Assembly: GCF_945957355.1 (NCBI RefSeq)
Contig: NZ_CAMFKM010000014.1
Location: 1 to 64,000, forward strand
Length of the DNA: 64,000 bases
From: an uncultured Reyranella sp.
GTDB lineage: Bacteria > Pseudomonadota > Alphaproteobacteria > Reyranellales > Reyranellaceae
Direction of reading: 5' to 3'
Within the stretch, counting starts at the first letter, position 1. Every line of letters begins with the position of its first letter. Below the pieces are notes generated by a model, which saw only the letters and a program-made list of their open reading frames with translations, did not search any database and had not been told where the DNA came from. Below, one piece after another: positions 58,875-64,000 of the stretch. The position numbers and the translations under genes are program-made.

Positions 58875-60657
58875 CAGGCAGGCTCGGCGTCTTGTCCCGG
58901 CGCTCCTCCGGCGTCATGAACATGCGCCAGCGGCGCGCCCCGACGCCGAGGCTGCGCCGACTCGAATAGACGGCGAGGATGGGGGCCAGCAGCAGACCCG
59001 CGACCACCGGCAGCAGCCAGTAGAGGAACGACGGCGCCCAGTAACCCATCACCGCGACCGCAGCCACGCCCAGGATGATCTGGCCGAGGTGGCGGCCCAG
59101 CGCGAGATCCCATGACATGCCGCGATCGCCGCGTTCCTGCGGCGGCCAGCCGACGGCGCGGCCGGCCAGGATGTTCAGCACGAACGCCGAGTGGAACAAC
59201 ATCATCACCGGCGCCAGCAGCATCGAGAACAGGGTCTCGAGCAGAACGCTGCCGATCAGCGCCAGTCGCCCGCCGTAGGCGGGCGCCGGCGAGAACAGGC
59301 CGAGCACCATCGCGAGCAGCTTCGGCAGGAACAGCATCAGGGCCGTGACCAGCAACAGACCGTGGACGTGACCGGTGTTGTACTGCGGCCAGTTCGGGAA
59401 CAGCGACGGCAGGTTGCCGAAATAGACCGGGCCGACGATTTCGTGCTCCAGCACGATGGCGGCGCTCAGCAGCAGCGAGCCCAGCCAGAGAGGCGAGGCG
59501 AGATAGCCCATGATGCCCATCACCAAGTGGAGACGACTCATCCAGTGCAGGCCGCGCGCGGCAACCAGCCGGGCGTGCTGCAGGTTGCCCTGCATCCAGC
59601 GTCGATCGCGCACCGCGTAATCGATGATGTTGGTGGGTAGTTCCTCGAAGCTGCCGCCCAGGTTCGGCAGGTTCCAGACGGAGTAACCGGCGCGACGGAT
59701 GAAGGCCGCTTCGACGAAATCGTGGCTCAGGATTTCCCCGCCGAACGGCGCGCGCCCCTTGAACACCGGCAGGCGGCAATGTTCCGAGAAGGCCGCGACG
59801 CGAATGATGGCGTTGTGGCCGAAGTAGTTGGCCTCGCCCATCTGCCAGAAGGCATGGCCGGTGGCGAGCATGCCACCATACAAGCGCGACGAGAACTGCA
59901 GCACGCGGGCGAAAAGCGTTTCACGCCCCATTGCCACCGCATGGGTCTGGATGATGCCGGTCCTCGGACTCGCCTCCATCAGGGCGGCGAGGCGCACCAT
60001 CGTATCGCCCGACATCACGCTGTCGGCGTCGAATACGATCATGTGATCGAAGCGCGCGCCATGGCTGTCGAGCCAGTCCGCAATGTTGCCGGCCTTGCGG
60101 CCGACATTCCTGGTACGGCGGCGCCAGTGCAGGCGTTCACCGATGTCCAGCTCCCGGCGCAGCCCCTCGATGCCCGCCGCTTCCTCGGCCGCGATCGCGT
60201 CGTTGGTCGTGTCGCTCAACACGAAGAGCTCAAAAGCATCGGACCGGCCGGTCGTCTCCAGCGAGCGCCAGGTCGTCGCGAGACGGGCGAAGACTTCGTC
60301 CGGCGCCTCGTTGTAGACGGGCACCAGGATCGCCGTACGGCCGCACAGCGCCGGGACCTCACCGTCGCCAGCCCCCTTGGGGCGCATCGAAAAAGGATGC
60401 AGGCCCCCGACCTTCAACACGAAGCCGATCAGGGCCGCCCAGAAGGAGAGCGTGATCCAGCCGAAGCCCAGCGCGAACACTGCGAGCAAGGCAATGGCCA
60501 GTCCGTACGGAACCTGTGGACCAAGCGCCGTCGCCAACAGATGGATGCCACCGGCGGTGGTCGCCGCGGCGAGGGCGAACAGGATGAAACGCCGCCAGCC
60601 CGCGCGACCCGCCAGGCGATCGAGATTCCAGAGCGTGTGGTCTTGAATGCCTTGCAT
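58867..60657 (-). CDS. opgH: Glucans biosynthesis glucosyltransferase OpgH (MdoH)
   Basis: The 596-residue inner-membrane glucosyltransferase has N-terminal helices, a GT2 catalytic region (AILVPVYNE, FDADSVMSGDTMVRL, RDRRWMQGN with the R-x-x-R-W type motif) and several C-terminal helices (MLFLPKLLAMVLGLF, MLLAPVMMLFHSAFVLN). It builds the beta-1,2 glucose backbone of osmoregulated periplasmic glucans from UDP-glucose. It follows opgG by 28 bases. Confidence 0.95.
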   Translation of the reverse strand: MQGIQDHTLWNLDRLAGRAGWRRFILFALAAATTAGGIHLLATALGPQVPYGLAIALLAVFALGFGWITLSFWAALIGFVLKVGGLHPFSMRPKGAGDGEVPALCGRTAILVPVYNEAPDEVFARLATTWRSLETTGRSDAFELFVLSDTTNDAIAAEEAAGIEGLRRELDIGERLHWRRRTRNVGRKAGNIADWLDSHGARFDHMIVFDADSVMSGDTMVRLAALMEASPRTGIIQTHAVAMGRETLFARVLQFSSRLYGGMLATGHAFWQMGEANYFGHNAIIRVAAFSEHCRLPVFKGRAPFGGEILSHDFVEAAFIRRAGYSVWNLPNLGGSFEELPTNIIDYAVRDRRWMQGNLQHARLVAARGLHWMSRLHLVMGIMGYLASPLWLGSLLLSAAIVLEHEIVGPVYFGNLPSLFPNWPQYNTGHVHGLLLVTALMLFLPKLLAMVLGLFSPAPAYGGRLALIGSVLLETLFSMLLAPVMMLFHSAFVLNILAGRAVGWPPQERGDRGMSWDLALGRHLGQIILGVAAVAVMGYWAPSFLYWLLPVVAGLLLAPILAVYSSRRSLGVGARRWRMFMTPEERRDKTPSLPAT

Positions 60658-60685
60658 GAGACGCGCCCTCCGCGGGCAAAAGAGA

Positions 60686-62173
60686 TCAGGGTCGAAGCTG
60701 GATGCTGAAAGTCTCGCTCAACCGTTTGCCGCCCACGGTAAGGAAGGCGCGAATGTCAGCCGCACGGCGGCTCTCGGGCTCCACGTCGAGGAAGAGGCGC
60801 CGGTTGGCGGAGCCGGGAATCCGGTCGATCTCGGCCCGCAACAGCTTGCCGCCGTTCACCTCTACGTTGGACTCGACCACCCGTTGCTCCGGTAGCCTGG
60901 CCAAAGTGTCGCCCTCGAACTCGACGACGAGGCGACGGACCTTGTTGTTGCCGTCGACGGATGCCTGCCGTGTTGCGACGACGCGCGCTTCGGGTGCCAG
61001 CGCCGCTTCGTCACCCAAGGCCGAAAGGCGATATCGGTATGCCAGCGCCGCACCCTTCTCGACCGGCCAGCGTGAGACCCAAAAGGCCACGATATTGTCG
61101 TGATATTCGGACGGCGTCGGAATCTCGACAAGACGGACCTCGCCCTCGCCCCAGTCGCCCTTGGGCTCCACCCAGAGGCTGGGACGTGTCTCGTACTTCG
61201 CGACACCGTCCTGATAGCGGTTGAAGTCACGCTCCCGCTGCTGCAGCCCGAAGCCGCGCGGATTGTTGTCGACGAATGACGATACCTGCAGCGAACCGGG
61301 ATTGGCCAGGGGCCTCCAGATCCGTTCGCCTCCACCGGTCAGGAGCGCTAGCCCGTCGGAATCGTGCACCTCGGGCCTGAAGTCGTCGCGCCACGGGCCG
61401 GACTTGCCGGAAAGGAACATGCTGGTGAGCGGCGCGATGCCCAGCATCGAAACGCCATGTCGCATGAAGAGGCGCGCATCGACGTCGACCGTGGTGCGCT
61501 CGCCCGGCGTCACGACGAAGGCATAGGCGCCGCTTGAGCCCGGCGATTCGAGAAGTGCGTAGATCGTCATCGACCTGTCGCCGGGTGCCGGCTCGACCAG
61601 CCAGAATTCGCGAAACTCGGGGAACTCCTCCGAACGCGGCTGGGCGGTGTCGATCGCCAGCCCGCGCGCCGACGCGCCATAGACGTGGCCCTTGCCGATC
61701 GGTCGGAAGTAGCTGGCGCCCAGGAACGAAACGATCTCGTCGAACTTCAGGCCGTTCAGGGGATGCGTGACCTTGAAGCCCGCGAAGCCGACATTCGCGG
61801 GCGGCTCGGCAGTGCCGAAGTCGAACATCTCCGGGGAGGGCGAGAGCGCCCTCACCGCGCCCTCCGTTTCCGGACCGCTTCGATGGATCACGTACATCTT
61901 GACGGGCGTCTGGTAGAGGAAGCCGGTCGGAAAGAACTCGACGTGGAACCTGCTTTTCTTGTCGCGCCACAGGATCGAGTCCGGCCGGAAGCGGATGCCG
62001 CGATAGGCGTCGTAGCCCAGCTTTGCGGTATCCGGCACCGGTGCCTCTTTCGCAAAAGGCTGCGTCGCCGACAAGCGTGCCCGGTCGATCAGCTTGTCGA
62101 AGAAATCGCTGGCGTGAGCCGTCGAAAGGCTGGCTCCCACGAGCATGACAAGCAACGCAACCAAACGGACCAC
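60686..62173 (-). CDS. opgG: Glucans biosynthesis protein OpgG (MdoG)
   Basis: The 495-residue periplasmic protein has a signal peptide (RLVALLVMLVGASLSTAHA) and OpgG blocks: YDAYRGIRFRPDSILWRD, FFPTGFLYQTPVKMYVIH, LGASYFRPIGKGHVYGASARGLAIDT and VDNNPRGFGLQQRERDFNRYQD. It works with OpgH to modify or branch periplasmic glucans. The start is GTG at 62173, with GAGGAG five bases upstream. Together with opgH it forms a two-gene operon controlling envelope osmotic balance. Confidence 0.95.
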   Translation of the reverse strand: MVRLVALLVMLVGASLSTAHASDFFDKLIDRARLSATQPFAKEAPVPDTAKLGYDAYRGIRFRPDSILWRDKKSRFHVEFFPTGFLYQTPVKMYVIHRSGPETEGAVRALSPSPEMFDFGTAEPPANVGFAGFKVTHPLNGLKFDEIVSFLGASYFRPIGKGHVYGASARGLAIDTAQPRSEEFPEFREFWLVEPAPGDRSMTIYALLESPGSSGAYAFVVTPGERTTVDVDARLFMRHGVSMLGIAPLTSMFLSGKSGPWRDDFRPEVHDSDGLALLTGGGERIWRPLANPGSLQVSSFVDNNPRGFGLQQRERDFNRYQDGVAKYETRPSLWVEPKGDWGEGEVRLVEIPTPSEYHDNIVAFWVSRWPVEKGAALAYRYRLSALGDEAALAPEARVVATRQASVDGNNKVRRLVVEFEGDTLARLPEQRVVESNVEVNGGKLLRAEIDRIPGSANRRLFLDVEPESRRAADIRAFLTVGGKRLSETFSIQLRP

Positions 62174-62325
62174 GGCAACTCCTCATCCGACAACAAGGTC
62201 ATGCCGCAACGCAGCGAGGAACCGGACGGTTGCCCGCTCTACATGAGGTTCAAAGGCGCGAAGCCGCGAAAGGGACGCAGGTTGCGTTCGCCACGATACA
62301 TGATCGCCCTGCGCTCGATCATGGC

Positions 62326-62351
62326 GGAACGAAAACGGGCAAGCGCACGTT
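62326..62351 (+). promoter_or_regulatory. EcfG-type general stress promoter
   Basis: GGAAC (62326-62330) and CGTT (62348-62351) are separated by 17 bases. This equals the alphaproteobacterial EcfG consensus GGAAC-N16/17-CGTT. The likely transcript would begin near 62358, about 55 bases before the first ATG of the operon at 62412. No experimental support; the match is by eye. Confidence 0.65.
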
Positions 62352-62411
62352 GGCAGGCCGCGATCATCACGGCGTACCGCCGGAGACGAGATTGTCGAGG
62401 GAGAACACACC

Positions 62412-62864
62412 ATGCCCGACACCACGACCCATACCGACGAATCCAGAGGCACGAAGCCGGACCTCGGCGCGGCCGTTTCGGAAATCAAAACCGCGCTAAG
62501 CGGCAAGGCCGATGAACTGGCCGGCCGATCCGCGGAGAGCGGCGCGGCTGCTGTTTCCGCACTGGGCAAGACTGCGGCCACGCTCGCCGGCTCGCTGCAG
62601 GAGCAGTCGCCGGCGGTGGCCGACTATGTGCGTTTGACCGGGCAGCGCATCGACCGCCTGGCTGACGACCTGCGAGACAAGTCGGCCGGCGAGCTGCTGA
62701 CCATGGCCACCGAGTTCGGAAAGCGCCAGCCGCTCGCCCTGCTTGCCGGGTCTGCCATCGTGGGCTTCGCGCTCGCCCGCATCGTCAGAGCCGGCATGGG
62801 CGCCTCGACGGAGCCGGCGGGACCGCGGGCGAGTGAGCCCAGTGCTGGCCGCATCGACGTTTAG
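62412..62864 (+). CDS. Small DUF883-like stress protein with one membrane segment
   Basis: The 150-residue protein is mainly amphipathic helix (residues 20-110, Ala/Ser/Lys/Glu-rich) with one hydrophobic stretch near the C-terminus (PLALLAGSAIVGFALARIV). This recalls ElaB/YqjD-type DUF883 proteins and nutrient-deprivation-induced proteins. It is the first gene behind the EcfG-like promoter; GAGGGAG precedes the ATG. Function unknown; a membrane-attached helical protein made under stress is my reading. Confidence 0.7.
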   Translation: MPDTTTHTDESRGTKPDLGAAVSEIKTALSGKADELAGRSAESGAAAVSALGKTAATLAGSLQEQSPAVADYVRLTGQRIDRLADDLRDKSAGELLTMATEFGKRQPLALLAGSAIVGFALARIVRAGMGASTEPAGPRASEPSAGRIDV

Positions 62865-62873
62865 GAGCTTCGA

Positions 62874-63278
62874 ATGAACACCACAGAAAGGCCGGGCGTG
62901 GTCACCCTGGTGACCGATGCCCTGGGTCGCAGCGCCGACCTGATCCAGACCGAAATTCGGCTTGCTCGGGTCGAGTTGGGCGAAAAGGTGGAGGCGCTCA
63001 AGGCCAGTGTCGTTAGCGGCATCGTCATGATGCTGCTGGGCACGGTGTTCCTGATCGCGGCGGTCATCCTGGTCCTGCAGGCGGTCGTCGCGGCCCTGAT
63101 CGAGAGTGGGGTCGCTCCGGCGTTCGCCATCCTAATCGTAGCCGGCGGCTCCGCCCTGGGCGGCATCGTCGTGCTGCTTGCCGGCAAGAGGACGATCGGC
63201 GCCATCGATCCGACTCCGACCCGTACCATCACGTCCCTGCAAAACGACGCACGCATGGCAAAGGAGACCCTGACATGA
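62874..63278 (+). CDS. Phage-holin-superfamily-like (YqjE/holin-X type) membrane protein
   Basis: The 134-residue protein has an amphipathic N-terminal helix (ALGRSADLIQTEIRLARVEL) and two membrane segments (IVMMLLGTVFLIAAVILVLQ; PAFAILIVAGGSALGGIVVLL), as in the Phage_holin_3_6/YqjE group. Despite the family name it is a chromosomal protein here; no phage genes are near. It is coupled to the next gene by ATGA and follows the first by nine bases. The YqjD/YqjE/YqjK-like set in gammaproteobacteria has the same layout. Confidence 0.8.
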   Translation: MNTTERPGVVTLVTDALGRSADLIQTEIRLARVELGEKVEALKASVVSGIVMMLLGTVFLIAAVILVLQAVVAALIESGVAPAFAILIVAGGSALGGIVVLLAGKRTIGAIDPTPTRTITSLQNDARMAKETLT

Positions 63279-64000
63279 GAGAAAGCGCCCAACTCCAGCG
63301 CGAGGCCGAGGCCCAGCGCGCCGGCCTGTCCAACACGCTCGGCCAGCTCCGTGACGGCATGACCAGTCAGGCCCTGTCGGCGGAGCTTGTCGGGGTACTG
63401 CGCGACAGCAGCCTCACTTTGGTGAAGAGCCTGGCCGATTCCGCGCGCAGCAATCCCGGCGCCGCCCTTCTGATCGGCGCAGGACTCACCATGATGCTGA
63501 CCAGGACGACCGGCTCGGACGTGATGTCGTCTGCTTCCAGTGCGATCCGCGCGGCCAGTTCGGCGAGCGCGGACGCCGCGGTCGCCGCGGCAAGCGGCGT
63601 CAAAAGCGCGGCGGGCACGGCAGCCGATACCGCGAAGTCGCTGGCAGGTCAGGCGAGCCACAAGGTTTCAGACATGGCCGACAAGGTGACGGGCCTGGCG
63701 ACCGACACTGCGAACTCCGTCAAGGAGACCGCCGCCGCTACTGCCGACTCGCTGCGCGGCACTGCGGAGGATCTGCGCGGCCGTGCCGGCGAACAGGTCG
63801 ATCAGGCGCAGCGACTCGTCCATGAGGGGCAGGATGCCGCCCAGCATCTCAAGCAGGATGCGACACGCCTTGCCGCTGATACGAAGCAGACCGTGTCGAA
63901 ACTCCTGGAAGAACAACCGATCCTGGTTGCTGCGATCGGCACCGCCTTGGGTGCAATCTTCGGCGCCGCGCTGCCTGTCTCGCAGGCCGAGCGCAACGTC
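63275..64000 (+). CDS. DUF3618-like helical membrane protein (C-terminus beyond window)
   Basis: The reading frame is open through the last base (242 codons, no stop). It starts RESAQLQREAEAQRAGLSNT and LGQLRDGMTSQAL, similar to the DUF3618 opening, then a hydrophobic stretch (NPGAALLIGAGLTMML), a long Ala/Ser/Asp/Lys-rich helical region (residues 85-200) resembling apolipoprotein- or LEA-like repeats, and EEQPILVAAIGTALGAIFG. Last visible gene of the EcfG-type operon. Function unknown; envelope protection under stress is plausible. Confidence 0.75.
   Translation, partial: MRESAQLQREAEAQRAGLSNTLGQLRDGMTSQALSAELVGVLRDSSLTLVKSLADSARSNPGAALLIGAGLTMMLTRTTGSDVMSSASSAIRAASSASADAAVAAASGVKSAAGTAADTAKSLAGQASHKVSDMADKVTGLATDTANSVKETAAATADSLRGTAEDLRGRAGEQVDQAQRLVHEGQDAAQHLKQDATRLAADTKQTVSKLLEEQPILVAAIGTALGAIFGAALPVSQAERNV

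Noticed and set aside
62208-62225. A second GGAAC with a nearby CGGTT upstream of the stress operon
   Set aside because: The spacing between the two parts is far too short for an EcfG promoter.
62874-63278. Prophage remnant suggested by a holin-family protein
   Set aside because: No lysin, integrase or structural gene is nearby, and this family is common in chromosomal stress operons.

Overview
This 64 kb window is high-GC, densely packed chromosome. It looks like an aerobic alphaproteobacterium of the Rhodospirillales/Hyphomicrobiales type; something near Reyranella is a guess from gene content, not something proven here. The clues are many exported solute-binding proteins with twin-arginine-like leaders (including a TTT/Bug receptor), CaiB-type CoA transferases, a RibA with a degenerate DHBP-synthase half, an EcfG-type stress promoter and osmoregulated periplasmic glucan genes. 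I see no rRNA, tRNA, insertion sequence, prophage or CRISPR array. No stretch above about 300 bases lacks a gene.

Layout. 1-3.4 kb: two paralogous ferritin-like di-iron proteins on the minus strand flank a plus-strand PaaE-like ferredoxin reductase and a DUF1275 membrane protein. 3.5-5.5 kb: an orphan OmpR-type response regulator diverges from ribA. 5.5-9.3 kb: an orphan branched-chain-type binding protein, an exported GH1 glycosidase and a VOC protein. 9.4-13.4 kb: a tightly coupled catabolic set (DUF2817 peptidase-like, acyl-CoA synthetase, quinone-oxidoreductase-like, thioesterase), followed at once by a five-gene peptide/nickel-type ABC importer (13.4-18.8 kb). 18.8-21 kb: two small exported paralogs of unknown function and a threonine-dehydratase-like enzyme. 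21-25 kb: a bacterial eqolisin (G1 glutamic peptidase) next to a PAP2/haloperoxidase-like protein with an N-terminal NTG repeat, then a class III cyclase with a TPR-like tail. 25.2-30.5 kb (minus): an exported protein-isoaspartate-methyltransferase-like protein, a very large membrane protein with a spermidine-synthase-like core, an alpha/beta hydrolase and a PhnZ-like HD oxygenase, with start/stop overlaps between the last three. 30.7-34.7 kb: Bug receptor, GNAT, AhpD-like, nitroreductase and metY. 34.8-44.1 kb (minus): an MdtABC plus OprM-like RND efflux operon. 44.3-46.3 kb (minus): thiC behind a TPP riboswitch. 46.4-49.8 kb: an OprD-like porin, then a convergent pair made of a CaiB CoA transferase and an apparent selenoprotein. 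50-55.6 kb: yejABEF importer. 55.7-58.9 kb: ghrA-like dehydrogenase, M17 aminopeptidase and glutathione transferase. 58.9-62.2 kb (minus): opgG-opgH. 62.4-64 kb: three small membrane/helical proteins behind a GGAAC-N17-CGTT promoter; the last runs off the window.

The most striking item is at 48914-49840. A glycine/betaine-reductase selenoprotein-B-like gene is split by an in-frame UGA in a U-x-x-C motif. A perfect 7-bp hairpin with GU in its loop starts 10 nt after the UGA, as expected of a bacterial SECIS. The sequence therefore predicts a selenocysteine protein in an apparently aerobic alphaproteobacterium, transcribed together with a CoA transferase and without the other glycine reductase subunits in view.

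Other leads are the duplicated di-iron/reductase module with a shared upstream element, the SAM-enzyme/hydrolase/PhnZ-like operon, the exported methyltransferase with a TTG start, the eqolisin-haloperoxidase pair in what looks like lower-GC DNA, and two copies of a compound palindromic intergenic element.
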